Origin: Cymbidium sinense
Taxonomy: Eukaryota > Streptophyta > Magnoliopsida > Asparagales > Orchidaceae
Length of the DNA stretch: 64,000 nucleotides
NCBI GenBank assembly: GCA_021442155.1
Contig: CM038221.1
Coordinates: 39,689,648 to 39,753,647 of the forward strand
Reading direction: 5' to 3'
Shown: one piece after another, positions 1 to 12,118 of the stretch
Position numbering within the stretch: the first letter of the stretch is position 1
Layout: each line of letters starts with the position of its first letter
Position numbers and translations under genes: made by a program
Notes under the pieces: generated by a model
What the model was told of the DNA's origin: nothing
Seen by the model: only the letters and a program-made list of their open reading frames with translations
Database searches by the model: none

Positions 1-1740
1 TTTAATATCCATGTTTGAAGCTCATACATTTTTGGCGGTTTCAATCCTTGCTTACAAATTCTGATGCATCATGTCATACTGAGAAAGGATGGACTACTCG
101 CCACATTAAAAGTAATCTCATTTTCATGAAAAATGTTCTATATCGATACAAAGTTGATGCAGATGTTCTTTAGAGGATACTTTGACTTTGATATTTAACA
201 TTTGGATCCAAATCTCAAATAAATCAGTGGTCTTGAATACTTATAATAACAATAGACGTACTATCATTATCATTAGTAGGACTATCAATAGGACCATTGC
301 TGGAAGAATCAAAATATGATCCATGCTAAATTATTTCATACATATTTTGTAGGAGGACAATCACCAGAAGAATCAAATTATGATCCATTCTAGATTTTTT
401 TCATACATATTTTGTTGGTGCTAATGCTTTGCTATTGTAAATGCATTCATATAGTTTGATATCTTTCATTTAATTTCATCTAAATTTTTTTCACATCGTC
501 CCACAATATTATGAGTTTGAGCAAGATGATCCCTTAGTCTTTTTAGTACCTCTTGTCATAAATTTGCTGCAAAAAGTAGTATTTCTTTACCTTCTCAATG
601 TCTAACTCCCGTACCTCTAAGCAATATTTTTTTCTTTTAACACTAACTTCCACCATTGTAATAGCGGTTTTACAACTATGGTGAAGCATTAAAAAAGTAA
701 TCTTGCTCTTGTCATCCATATAATCTATAACATGATAAGATTAATAAAATAGAGTTGCCTAAAGTATGAAAATTGAATTAATTCTATGAACCACGAAGAT
801 GAATGCAACCTAAAAAGAAAGAATAAAAATGAAAAAAAAAAGTAGCTGAAGCCAAAAACTGAAAATAAAATTAATTCTTTTTGTGAAGAAAGAAAACTGA
901 AAAGAAAGCAAAGGAAAAAAAAAAGAAGAATTGGCGCAGCCTGGAAATAAAACTAACTCTAAGAAGATGAAAGGAAATGGAAAAGAAAGAAAGGGAAAAA
1001 TTGGAAAAACTAAAGAAGGATTGACCTCGATGAAGTTTGAACTTGTGGCTGGCTGTAGAAGCTTAAACTTGCCGGTATGGCTGACGGCTGAAGTTCTCCT
1101 GAAGAAGAAAAATAGGTTCTTTTAGGTTTTAATTTGATTTCTTTTATTTTTTGGCTTAAACTTTCATTATTTAAAATCACAAATGTGTAGACTCTAAAAA
1201 TTTTTTATTAATGGTTTTATTAAAATATTTTAAAAGCCTATAGAAAAATCAATATACTCTATAAATAGTCAATTTGAAATGCCCCCTTCGTAGGTTTTGA
1301 AATGCTAAGATTCAAAATCCCCACCTCGATCAATTTAGGCCTTGGTCTTAAAAGATCAACGAAAAACGTAAGTTCTGAATTTTTCTTATCACCTTAGAAT
1401 GCAGTGAGTTCCAAGTCATAGGTTTTAAAAGTTATTTTAAAACCTGTTCACCATTGCTATATTCTTTAGAGCTAATCTAGCTTCACTTTTTTGGATTAAT
1501 TTATATTACATCATGATTTTCTTTATTTATTGTTTATTAGAATCTAATGTAATAATATCTCATAATGATATTTTCTTTTTTTCTTGATTTTTTTTTTCAA
1601 AATTTTATTGTATATTTGATTGAAATTTCTTTAAGTGATTACTAATGTTAATGCAAATGGATTCCAACATTAGAATCATTCATGAAATGAAGGATTTTTG
1701 TTCAATATAACTTATTATAATTAGTGGTTTTAATAATTGG
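1..1740. other. AT-rich DNA, no gene recognised
   Basis: I find no recognisable coding domain, RNA gene or terminal repeat here. A short lysine-rich reading frame at 931-1125 lies in an A/G-rich stretch (about 820-1020) and is best read as low-complexity sequence. It is probably decayed transposon or intergenic DNA. Confidence 0.4.
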
Positions 1741-2130
1741 CCTAACCTGACAACCCGACATGAACTTGAATTGGTTCGGGTTGATCCGGTAATTTGAGTC
1801 GGGTTTGGGTCAAAATATCTGACCCATTTAATTTTTATGGTCGGGTTTGTGTTGACCTGCCAACCTAAAGTTAACCCAATTTTGACCCATTAATTTGAAT
1901 TTAACCCACTAATTCGAGATTGACCAAAAAATGACCTGATTTGAACTACAAACTCAAAATTGCCTCAATTTTAATTTGAATTTGATCCGAATACATGTCT
2001 AAATGCATCAATTGGGTCAGGGTTTCCATTTGTATAATATTCTGGTCGATCAAATAGTTTTGAGTAGGGTCAATTTCGGGTCAGACCTAAACTTGACCCA
2101 TGAATCCGAATATACACCCATAATTGTAAT
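1741..2130. repeat. Dispersed repeat rich in GGGTC/GACCC
   Basis: This stretch has many copies of GGGTC, GACCC and CGGGTT in both orientations, so it can fold on itself. Such composition is typical of non-autonomous DNA transposons in plant genomes. I could not define terminal inverted repeats or a target duplication, so the family is left open. Confidence 0.35.
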
Positions 2131-2499
2131 GCAATTAATTATTTTGATTTTCTTAAATTTTAGATCGATTCAATCTTTTAGAGATATGATGAACTTAGTA
2201 TTAGGATGTCATTAATTATGTTAATACCATATTAATGATGATGGAAATCTAAGCATTGCTTAGTCTAGTGTTATTAAAATGCGCTTTAAAAGCAATGCAA
2301 AGCAGTGTGGCATAGCTTATTTGTGAAGCTTAAGCTTGTAGCTAAGCCCATATATTGTGTTCTTGACTTTGGTTTAGAACATAGTCTTGGTTCATATTTA
2401 ATTGTTTAGTTCATCTGCCATAGTAATTTTGGAATTAATGTATGCTTCTCTTTATTGGTTCTCGTAGTGATGGAGTCATTACTCGTTACTATATCTTTT

Positions 2500-3245
2500 T
2501 TCCCATTAGAGCTAACAGCTTCTTGCTGATTCTCTTTTCACTTGCTCATTAGTTTTTTATAAGCTTATCATTGGTTCTTCCTATTGTCGTTAAGTTCATC
2601 TCGCTTATATGCATCTTCTTAGGATCTCATTGTATTCTTAACATTCTTCTTGGTGGCTTATTTTAATTATCGGTCACTCGTCATCTCCATCTTTTGATAT
2701 CTAACTTGTTTCGCAATATCACAATTATTTTTTGCTTTTAAAGTGTTTTTTATCATTTTCTTATATCTTTGATTTTTTATGGTTTTTGGATAGCTAGAAA
2801 TCATTGTTTTACAATATGCTGTAAAATTTGTTCAAAATTATTTTTTGTTTTTGTTATCCGTAGTTATTGAGTGTCATTGCTTTTTCTATGTTCTCTCCTG
2901 TTGGAACAATCGTTTCTTGGTTGTTCTCCTCTTCATGTTCTCTTGCTAATTATTTTTTTATATACTTTTGGCTAGTTCTTTCTATTGTCACTACTTTCTT
3001 CTCACATATTTCTCAAGATTTCAACATATCCTCTGCAAGTTTCTTGGTGCTTGATCTTCACTATTTTTCACTTCATATTGGCTCCACCTCTCGATCTCTA
3101 GTTGCTTCTCAATCTCATGGTTATTTTGTGTTTAAAGCTCTCATTTTATCTCTTTTGTATTTTTTTGATTCATTATTTAATAGTTTTTGAATAGCTAGAA
3201 ATTCTTTTTACTCAATATATCATTATATTTATTGAAAGTTATTTC
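2500..3245. repeat. Degenerate tandem duplication, unit about 390 bp
   Basis: Two pyrimidine-rich blocks (about 2500-2850 and 2900-3240) share the same order of short motifs. Each ends in a matching TTTTTGRATAGCTAGAAAT segment, at about 2780 and 3183. The reading frame at 2867-3190 falls in the second copy, has no recognisable domain, and is probably chance. Confidence 0.4.
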
Positions 3246-3288
3246 TTGTTGTGGTTTAAGAAGGATTAGTTAAATGATTATTGTAAGC

Positions 3289-3310
3289 ATATATATATAT
3301 ATATATATAT
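3289..3310. repeat. (AT)11 microsatellite
   Basis: A perfect run of eleven AT dinucleotides. Confidence 0.95.
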
Positions 3311-4285
3311 GAGCACTTTAGTTAGTAAAATTTTTCTTTGCTTTGTTGTCTGTGTATGTGTATTAAAGCAAAAAGAATCATTGTGCATCAAATTGTGCTT
3401 TGTTCTTCAAAACATTGGTTTAGTTTTGATTTAGTAAATTTGCTTGCCCCTGTTTTTTTAGCCTTATATTAAGGATACTTATTGGTTTTAAATTTTTTGA
3501 AAGCTCATCAATTTGTGCTTCCATTGAGAAATGATGGATGGGCTATTTTATAGAAACACGACTTGTACATGTAAATAAAAATTGTATATGTAGTGTAGCC
3601 TCAAAATAACTGATAAAAATCTTGCATCCTTTATCATTTATCTTAATTCCAAGCATCTTCTATCAAATTGGATGAAGGGATATAGAGGTATCCATTAATG
3701 AGTAAAGTAAATAATAGAGTAAGAGAGATCACATTGCTGGTAGGGTAAATCTATATTTAGATATTTTGTCTATATATTGTAATGGAAGCAATCTAATTGT
3801 TTCTCTGGCCCACTCTCTAAGCATTTGATTCATCATCATCTTAATCATTCCATCTAGATTCTTAGAGGGAGTTTTGTAACTGAATTTGGGGAGGTATGAT
3901 AATTTTTTAGAGTGAATGTGGGCGATAAAAGAGAAGTTAGCTAGATTAGAGAGAAAAAAAAGAGGAGAGGAAGGAGAGATGAGATAAATAATTGGGGAGT
4001 ACGTGAGAGATTAAGAGGATGTGAGATCCATCAAAGAAGAGAGAAAATAATAATGAGAGAGAATGAATGAGTGAGTGAGAGGGTTTGATAAACTGTGTAA
4101 GCTCTCATACTCTAGAGACATTATTTATTCTAATGTAAGAAGCATCAGAAATAACAATGCTAACAAAATCAATCCAGCAAAGTGAGATTGGAGAGGCTTT
4201 AGCAACAACTTAATAAGGAATAATATCTAAGCAGCATTCGAGTCCAGAAAGTCATCAGAGAACTGAAGAACCAGAAAGCAAATCA
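3311..4285. other. Intergenic, purine-rich block
   Basis: No gene is recognised. From about 3930 to 4090 the + strand is strongly purine-rich with many GAGAG runs. It lies just beyond the 3' end of the minus-strand LINE and could be its 3' UTR or flank; I cannot place the boundary. Confidence 0.4.
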
Positions 4286-4289
4286 GGTT

Positions 4290-6350
4290 CTTATTCATTC
4301 CAACAGAAACTATTCAGCTTCAGTATCCCATATTTTAGACATTTTCCAGTTCTAAATCTTTTGTTTAACGAGCCAAGGTCTCAGAACACCAGGATCTATG
4401 GAAATAGACTTATGAACTCTGTTGTTCCTTTCTTGCCAAATTTTGTATATAATAACATCCATATTTAGTAGATAAAATTTTTTGTGCTAATCTTACCGTG
4501 ATAACAATCACAATGTTAGATGACTTGAAACTCAGTGGTTTCAAGGAGGAAGAAAGATCCATCAGGAAGAATATTTTTTAAGCCTCATAGAGAAGGGGAA
4601 TTTAAAAAATAGGTGCTCATTACATTCTTCATCTATTGAGCATAGGACATAACGTGTAGACCCTCTATTTTTGTGATTGAAGCTGTTTTGAATCTATTTT
4701 GACAAGCTTTCTACATGTAAACAGAATATTGAATTGAAAACCTTTTAAACCAAAAATATTTATACAATCAACAGGAGGATAAGAAGAAAGAGATTTTTTT
4801 GCATCAGACAACGAGAAAGAACATCTATCTTTCCATTGAAGCTTATCTTCATAACCCAATATAAGAGTGCTAATAATAGTGTTATAACAAAATTGAAAGT
4901 TTTCAAGTGCTGGAGACAAATTCTAGTCATTGTATCTAATGCTGAAGGAGAGGGGTGCATTTTGGGGTGGTAACGGAAAAATGGATAAAGTAGAGACTCC
5001 AACAATTTCTCTAAGAGAATAGTCAAAATAAAGTGTGTTTTTCCCCATTTCTAACTTTAAATGTAAGGGAACTTCTTATGGCTGTACCAATTGGTTTAAA
5101 GGTCCTCCAAAAAGGAGAAGCCTGGTTAGTGGTGTTCCCTCAAACAGAAGCATAAGATTTCTTCCACCAACCATGCAATAGAGATCCAACTAGAAAACTC
5201 CAAATACACTCTATTTTGCATGCACAGTTCAGGTGTGAGTAATAAATCCTAGACCTCCATTTCTTAGAGGACAAGCAGCAGTTTTTTAAATAATGATTTG
5301 CAACTTCTTAGAATTCCCATTGTCAAATAAGAATTTGAAAATTTGACTACAAATCTTCTTCAGAGCAATTTTAGGAATACTTATAGATCTGAACCAGTAT
5401 GACATAGTTTTTAAGGGAGAATTTGATTAATTGCAACCTTTTCCTGCAAAAGGAAGAAAATTTTACTCCCATGCCACAAGCCAAGAATTTATTATCAAAA
5501 AGAGGTTGGCAATCGACCATTTTTAGTTTATCATATGAGATAGGTATTACAATATATTTATTAAGAAGATTACCCATTTGAAAACCAGAGATGATGCGGA
5601 GATGTCCTGTTGTTCATGACAGATTTTGAAAAAAAACAATATTAGATTTATCCGTATTAACTTGGGGTCCCATATTTACTTTGAAAGTGTTTAAAGTAGA
5701 AATCATGCTGTAAATAGATGCGTTGTTTGCTTCACCAAAGAAAAAGTAATTCATCAGTGAATATTAGATGAGATAACTCCATTATGAGTGATTGTCTTGT
5801 AGCTATTGTTAGTACATATCTCATTTAAAATACAAGAGAGTTTTTTTATAGTAATAATAAATAAATACAAAGATAAAAGATAGCATTGTCTAAGGCTAGT
5901 AATTGAATTAAAGTATCTATGTACTTCACCATAACCTCATAAAAAGACACATAATAGATACAACCATTGATCCAATTAACAAATAATTGAGGAGAACCAA
6001 TAAGGATGAGGCAATCCAGTAAAACATTATGGTTTATAATTGTCAATATCTTTTTTAAGCTACCTGAGCACAAAAAAATTTCAGTCTAGAACAAATTTTG
6101 AATTTATTTAGAATTTTTGAATCTAATAGAACATTATCGGCAATATTTCTCTCCTCCGCAAAGGCAGCTTAAGTTGGATTTATAATTTTAAGGAGAATGA
6201 GTTCAATTCTACTGTTCAAGAATTTGTTTATTATTTTGTTGAAAGTGTCACACAGTGAGATTGGGTGAAAGTCACAGGTAATAGTAGCATTTGATGTTTT
6301 TTGGAATGAGAGCAATTCCTATTTGTTTAAAGAGGAGGTTAATTTGATAT
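4290..6350 (-). pseudogene. LINE ORF2, reverse transcriptase to C-terminus (decayed)
   Basis: Minus-strand translation, pieced across frames, gives recognisable L1 reverse-transcriptase blocks in order. These are IALIPKTSNA followed by PISLCDTFNKIINKF (about 6345-6230), AFAEERNIADNVLL (about 6170-6120), a post-catalytic block GPQVNTDKSNI (about 5670-5640), and a GFQMGNLLNKYIVIPISYD block (about 5585-5525). A C-terminal IWQERNNRVHKS motif sits near 4440-4400, typical of the zinc-binding tail. The segment that should carry the catalytic FADD-type motif, near 5770, is damaged. Stops and frame changes occur throughout. The product would have copied element RNA at the target site; it cannot be made here. 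Confidence 0.75.
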
Positions 6351-6523
6351 TTTAAATTTTTTTAAATTAAAACTTAGTTTTTAAACTTTGTGGAAGAGTT
6401 AACGAAAAATAGTTTGATTTTAATTAGAGCTCAATAATAATCCAACAACAAAAGCAACAAAATAAATAATAAATGCATAAATAAATAGAGATAAGAGGCA
6501 CAAAATTTTATAAAGAATCTTTC

Positions 6524-6715
6524 GTACTCTCTTGCATCATGCAAGTACAACCCTGAACACCATATTTTCTTATAATAGGCAAGTACAATCCCAAATCATA
6601 TACTTTCTTGCATTAAAAAAGTATAACCTCAAATCACGCACTCTCCTATATTGGGCAAGTATAAATCCCAAACTAAGTACTTACTCTGCTACATTGGGTA
6701 AATACAATCTCAAGA
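6524..6715. repeat. About five degenerate 35-45 bp tandem repeats
   Basis: The units share the pattern ACTCTCYTRCATTGGGC followed by AAGTACAAYCCCAAA. The repeats vary by 10-30% by eye. They sit in the insertion that splits the LINE. Confidence 0.6.
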
Positions 6716-6783
6716 ATCTCAAAGTACAAGAAACATAATCCTTCTCTCATATTTTAAAATAATTTTGCTCACAATCCAACTAA

Positions 6784-7246
6784 GGGAGCTGTTTGATAGA
6801 AAGAGTTTTGGGTGTAAAGTAAAGTAAATGTAAGGGTTTTAACTTTTTAGTTGTTTGGCATGAAGCAAAGTAAAATTTTCAAGGTAATGTAATGTATTCC
6901 AAATACATTATAAGGTGGTGTATTTGAAATTACCGATTTCAATTCCAAATACATCCCCAGAATCGTTATATACCCTCCGCCGCCTCCTCACCGGCCGCCG
7001 TCGCCGGCCACGGCATCAGTTCGCTTTCACGGCGCCACCATGTTTGCCACCACCGCTCATTGGTCAGCCGGCCGCCACTACCCGCCACCCACAACCTCAA
7101 GAATACTTTATATTACATTTATTTTACAAATAAAAAAAAACAAATTCATGTATTTGTAGAGTTTTCAACCAAACAATACTAAAGTAATCCAAATATATTT
7201 CATTCATTTTACACTGCAATTCTTTTTCAGGCAACCAAACAACTCC
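6784..7246. mobile_element. Tourist-like (PIF/Harbinger) MITE with GC-rich core
   Basis: The element is 463 bp. It begins GGGAGCTGTTTG and ends CAAACAACTCC, which are near-perfect inverted repeats, and it is flanked by TAA on both sides (6781-6783 and 7247-7249), the target preference of PIF/Harbinger. Sub-terminal sequence is also inverted-repeat-like (AGTAAA and TTTGG motifs on both sides). The centre, about 6965-7100, is a sharply GC-rich CCGCC/GGCC block unlike the AT-rich flanks. It may be a captured gene fragment. No transposase is present, so it is non-autonomous. Confidence 0.75.
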
Positions 7247-7995
7247 TAAGTAATAATAAGACAAATGAAAGAGAGCTTCCTAAATATTTTTGTTCTTTTT
7301 GATTTTAAAATATGCAATGATATAAATTTTAAAATAATTTTGATGCAAATCACTTTAGTTAAACATTGAGTACACTTACACAAAAGTGAAATGCAAAAGC
7401 CTTGAAGATAAAAACTTTGAAAAGTAACAATTTTGAAAGTTTTGAAGATGTGAACTTAGAAATCAAAACACAAATCTATGATGATATGTAATATTCAATT
7501 CACTTAAAAGAAGAATGAAAGAGGAATTAGAAAATCTTAGCAAAGTTAAAATAAATCTTTCAATCAACATAAAATATCAAAATCAAGAAGCAGAACCAAT
7601 TAAAGTAAATTAAAATAATATTACTCAAGTCTCTTGAATGATTGAAAGTGTAAGCACAAGATTTGAATGATTCTTCTCTAAAGCAAATTGAAGGCTTGAT
7701 GGTGATGCAAAGATCTCCCATTGAGAAAACTTTGAAGTGAATGAGGAAGAAGAGAAGAGCTTGCACACTTGAATGAAGAAAGCATCTAAGGATTTTACTG
7801 AAGAGTAGGTAGGCCAAGCTAATTCACCAAGAGAGTTTTATGATTCAAATGCACTCTATTAAATAGAAAATAAACCATGAAAAGAGATGAAAAATTTAAG
7901 AGGGAAAATAAACTTGGAAGGGGTTTAAATTAAATTCAAAATTCAAATAAATAAATTTGAATTTGAATTTAATTAATTCAAGTTAGTGCGGGATG

Positions 7996-9160
7996 TTCAA
8001 GCATGGAGTGAAGAGATTAATTTTAAATTAGAGTGAAAAAAAGTTGATAAACTTAAACACGATATAACCCAAAGTTGAAGACAAGCACTTAATGTGATTA
8101 TGATTACATCTAAATTTAGATTATATTCATTATATCTAAGCCAATGGGCTTTAGATCCTTTGCAATCAATAAATCGTAGTAGTAATAAGATTATTCTAGG
8201 CGGTCTTATAGCTTGTAATAGAAAGTTTTGTTTAAGACGGCTAACTTTCAAGTTTTTGGAAGATGAGAGCTAGATCATTTCTTAGCTTATGAGCTGAATT
8301 AGCGATATACTAAGAGTTGTTCCACTTGTGTTTTTGAGTATAAATTTAATCAACTTGAGCTTATTCCATATTAAAAAGATAGGGTCTCCACTCATAAAAA
8401 TGTTCCATCGATTTTGATGACACTATTCATGTCCAGGGAAATTTATCTAAAAATTTTGAATAAGAATCTATGATTAGATTTTAGAAAATTTAGTAGTGAA
8501 AATGATAGGAGAGTAACCAAAACACAAAGGAGGAAGAATCTTTAAGATGATATATGAAACTTATCCAACACTCATTATTCACCAATGCTCTATCCAGCTT
8601 GCATCTAATAGGGCTATCGTTTTGGTTATTAAACTTGGAGAGCGAAAGATCAAAGCTAAGATGATCAATTAATCTAGCATAGTTAACATAGGTTGAAATC
8701 TACAAATTTAGAATGAAGCGATTGAAAGCTACCAAATTTTGTCTTCAATGCCTCTGATATATTTGAAATCACCTAAGATCAACCATGCAAATTAAATAGC
8801 AAAAAAAGTTCCTTTATGTTACATAGACCATAGTAATGTAAAATTTCATTTGAGGAAAGTTTAACAGAGCCATGAATGAATTAGGAATGAATCTAAATTG
8901 GAGTGAAATGAAGATTTCTATAATTCTATTTTAGTTGAATTCTACCTTCGGGGACTAATGTCAAATTGTGACAATTTTCTTCCTCATTAAAATTCCTTAT
9001 TCTTCTTTCAAAGAGAGGATGCAAAATGAGATGATGAGAGAGTTTTGTTTCTAGAAGACACAAGATGTCAATAGTATATTGGATCATCTGATTATTGCAT
9101 TCAGAGATTTCATCTTTCTGAATGCCTTTCAAGTTCTAGGAAGTTAATGTTGGGTAAGAC
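7996..9160 (-). pseudogene. LINE ORF2, endonuclease and linker (decayed)
   Basis: Near 9130-9030 the minus strand reads GIQKDEISECNN then DILCLLETKL. This matches the start of the apurinic-type endonuclease of plant LINEs, where LETK holds the metal-binding glutamate. Further down, about 8660-8570, are remnants of the IRCKLDRALVN block near the endonuclease end. From about 8380 to 8130 come WNKLKLIKFILKN and SKAHWLRYNE, the linker that precedes reverse transcriptase. Several stops and frame changes separate them. The reading ends near 7996, where the inserted DNA begins, and resumes at 6350 with the reverse transcriptase. Confidence 0.7.
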
Positions 9161-9164
9161 ATTG

Positions 9165-10830
9165 GGAAATTGAGATTGATTTGTTTAACTTGGGGTTTGA
9201 ATTTTGGTGATTTTATTGATAAGTGGCTGAGGTCAGAGAGATATTATCAAGGGTAATATTGAGGAGGATGTAGGTTTGGTTGAGGCTACAAATTGACATT
9301 CATAGAATTTGGGAGAGCAAGAGGTGGAGGGAATAGAAAAGTTGATGCCTATAGATTGGCTGAGGCTGCAAATTGAGATTCATTGAGTTTGAGAGAGGCA
9401 AGGAAAATGCAGAATGCTGAGAAAAGTTGAAATTAATAGATAGAGGAGCTCAAGATGAAGAAGTGAGATGGCTAGAGTTAGAAGGGGTTACTAGTTTAGG
9501 TGGGGGAGAGGGGTTTGAAATATCACCACATCATGGGATGAGTTGTGTTAGTCTAGAGGTTAGATGATTTGGTGAAGTGTTTACCTTTTATTCTCTAGTT
9601 ACGACTCCTATATCTAATGACAAGGATGTTCAAAATATTTAAGGTGCAAATATTGCCTTAAGGTGATTGTTGTACTGATTGTGTACAAAATTATTACAAG
9701 AAGCTGAAGCATCAATCTTATAGTTATAAATCAGTTGTTGTTCGAGCTTCTATCATTAATGTTTAATAGAATAGATGATGATAAATGAGTAGGGTTTATA
9801 AGGACACAAACACAAAAATGTTAATATTTCTTTTTCAACAATTAGCTTATCAACTACGAGGGGTGTGCCAACTTTACTAACAACCTTAGACAATCAATAA
9901 GTTGTCCAACATTAGATTGGAAAATTTTGTAGCTTGATTCATAAGGGGATTTCTTTGAAGTCATCTTTCATTGGCTTGAAATCCTAAGTTCTTTTTTTAT
10001 GACTAGAGATTTCTCACCAATAAATCAGTGTCCTCTAAGCAAAGCCTATTTGTAGTGTTCCAAACGAGAGGATAAAAAAAAGAAGAAATAAATCTTTTAA
10101 AAGTGAAAGTAGATCAAGAGTCCTTGTCGGTATTCACAAATGTTTGATAGTGTTGAGAAAAGTATCATAAAAGGTTTTTTTTCTAGAACATAGCCAACCA
10201 AAGTTCCCAATTTTTGACTTTGATATTCTCTTCTTCTTCATAGAAAGACTTTAAATAATCTCCCATTGAGTAGGAGCAGCAAAAATAGTTCAATTTTAGA
10301 TTAAAGCAAGTATATGAACATCTCTAAGGGTCAGTATTTACTCCTCAAATAGTTCAACAATCACCTTAAAGGCATGTGTTGAGAATAATAAGATTGAAGT
10401 TTCTCATTGGAGCTAGAACAGTAAAAATAGATCTCCTATTAAGCATATGCTAAGAAGAATAAGATCCATAAGTCACATTTGAAGGATGGTTGCAACTTTG
10501 ATTTTGTGGATGTTTGGGACTAGGGAGAAAAGAGGATGCAAGGGTGGAGGAGAGGGAAATGTATGAACCTCTGATAAAAGTTATAGGGAGGGAAACCCAA
10601 AGCCTTACTTAAGTGAGATAAGAAGAAGATCTGCCAAAAAGGAGCAAGATATTATTGGAGACAACATAGGAGGATTCAAACCCTAGCAAGTGTCTCTCTT
10701 AGGTGTGATGAAAATAATTTTTTCTTATATGTGCAATATTAATCCTAGTTAGAAAAATATAATTTTATAGGTCTTTCCCAAGAAATCTTTAGATCTTCCA
10801 AAATAATTTTCAACCATAGAAGTTCTCAAA
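9165..10830 (-). pseudogene. LINE ORF1, DUF4283-type gag-like domain (decayed)
   Basis: The minus strand from about 10260 to 9780 reads, across frames, KVKNWELWLAMF, then GFKPMKDDFKEIPLWIKLQN, then VVSKVGTPLVVDKLIVEKE. This is the DUF4283-like domain of plant L1 ORF1, ending in the characteristic 'GxPLxVDKL' block. It is known in the family as an RNA-binding, nucleocapsid-like protein. Frameshifts and stops show it is not functional. The region upstream (10300-10830) is probably the N-terminus or 5' UTR, without a recognisable motif. ORF2 follows directly at about 9160. Confidence 0.65.
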
Positions 10831-10839
10831 CTCAGAATG

Positions 10840-11208
10840 CCATGATTTGGAACTCTCATATGCTCGACCTTCCAACTTGGTCAAAGGTTACCTCTAAGGA
10901 ATGGACAATAATTTAAAATTGATTTTCTATTATCAATAGATTTGACATAATTTGCAATTGTGTATACTTCCAAAGGTAATTTATTACCTCTTCTAAGCAA
11001 CATTTCTTTTTGTAGTAGTAACTTTAAAGTATTGTTGAACTTGATTTGTTACTTGTAGATGCAATCCAATTGTTTTTTTAGATTATGCTTAAGTTGACTC
11101 ATTAGTCCTACCACATAGGATATGTCTAATTTGATACGTTAAAGATAGAGCAGTTGCCAAGTAATCTTTGATTAGCTTTAGTAGGTTTCTCCATTGTTAC
11201 ACGTTAAT
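10840..11208 (-). pseudogene. Ty1/copia RNase H relic
   Basis: On the minus strand the pieced reading gives ANQRLLGN near 11185, then LPLEVYTIANYVKSIDNRKS, then NYCPFLRGNL near 10900. This is the copia arrangement 'YQRLVGKL... YTDADWAGS... STSGYCxFxGGNL', the end of reverse transcriptase and the start of RNase H. The aspartates of the YTDAD motif are replaced (YTIAN) and stops are present. It is probably the downstream part of the copia relic at 12120-13100, now separated by a LINE fragment. Confidence 0.6.
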
Positions 11209-12118
11209 TTCCCATCTCAGATAATAATTTAATGCATACTTTTGTTGGGATATGAATATTCCATTTTCGAGAGCATGCCACTTCCCTTGAAAGTGTGCAT
11301 AGAACACTGTGATTTAAATCCTCTTTGAGGATTTGAACAAAAAGCGACCAATGACTATTATCTATATCAGTATCACCCTCAAAAGCAACAAAAGAAGGAG
11401 AAAAAACATTTACATGGCTTGCATTTTCCAACAAAAAGTTGCTGCAGTGCTAATTTGGCACAAAAATCTGCAGCCCTGTTATCTTCGCTGTGCACAAACC
11501 TGAAGATGACTTGTTGGAATTGGCGGAGGAACCCAATCCCTTCACTTATCTCTGGCTTGTTCATCCAATTCTCCCTGTGAAGGCTATGCTGAAGATACTG
11601 ACAACAGAAGCGTTTTCTCCCTCTATGAGGACACCTTTCAATTCCGCTATCCAATACTCCAAAAACTGATTGATGGCAAGAACAGCCTCTATTTCAACGA
11701 CACTGCAATCCCAATGTTCAAATGATTGGTCTGCCACAATATTAGGTTCCCCCTATTCATCTCTGAACACCATTCCAAGCCCAGCAGCATTTGATGGTTG
11801 TAGAGCTCCATCAATGTTGATTTTGATCCACCCAGGAGGGGCCACCAGTTGTAGTTTTCATATTACCCAAGGGGTAATTGAGTGTCCCATTGCTCCAAGG
11901 TGGAGAAGAGATCTTGATGTTAAGACTTTCAATGGCTGTGGCAGCCATTGTTGTTGGAGTGCCATGGCTTCTTCCATGTTTATTAGCATCCCTTCCCCTC
12001 CAAATCTGATAAATTGCACTACAAAAAAATTGGCCATAAGTCATTGACTTCCTTTAAGATTCCCAAGCACATTTTTGAGCTCTTGCAAGCTGTTGCCATT
12101 TCCCGAGATAGTGTTTTA
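11209..12118 (-). pseudogene. LINE 3' fragment with RNase H domain
   Basis: Minus-strand reading from about 12110 gives ARAQKCAW, then QFFCSAIYQIWRGRDANKHG (about 12035-11975), the end of the zinc-binding region of plant LINEs. Next comes GPSWV, the usual start of the RNase H domain, and it ends with RFVHSEDNRAADFCAKLAL (about 11517-11460), the conserved RNase H C-terminal block. The middle is frameshifted. It has no reverse transcriptase, so it is a 5'-truncated insert, as is common for LINEs. It separates the copia reverse transcriptase from the copia RNase H. Its 3' end and any poly(A) tail are not clear. Confidence 0.65.

Larger units (their letters stand above)
6351..7995. mobile_element. 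Unresolved insertion within the LINE, possibly a solo LTR
   Basis: This segment interrupts the LINE between its linker (ending about 7996) and its reverse transcriptase (starting about 6350). It has no coding similarity that I recognise. The composition, with a direct-repeat block at 6524-6715 and several AAGAG/GAAG-rich patches, resembles a copia-type LTR, but I did not find matching TG...CA ends or target duplications. It carries the Tourist-like MITE at 6784-7246, which therefore arrived later. Confidence 0.4.
4290..10830 (-). mobile_element. L1-type LINE relic, split by an insertion
   Basis: Read on the minus strand, this is the full order of a plant L1-type non-LTR retrotransposon: an ORF1 RNA-binding domain, an apurinic-type endonuclease, a reverse transcriptase and a zinc-knuckle tail. 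Every part carries stops and frameshifts, so it is dead. The coding order is broken between about 7996 and 6351 by foreign DNA that itself contains a Tourist-like MITE. I could not define a poly(A) tail or target duplications. The 5' end lies against a copia RNase H relic at 10840-11208, which suggests insertion into, or rearrangement with, that element. Boundaries rest on where the last recognisable motifs occur. Confidence 0.75.

Noticed and set aside
931..1125. Lysine-rich reading frame of 64 codons
   Set aside because: It lies in an A/G-rich low-complexity tract, has no domain, and no codon structure beyond composition.
2867..3190. Reading frame of 107 codons with hydrophobic, Ser/Phe-rich product
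   Set aside because: It is a by-product of pyrimidine-rich duplicated DNA; the sister copy at 2500-2850 does not keep the frame.
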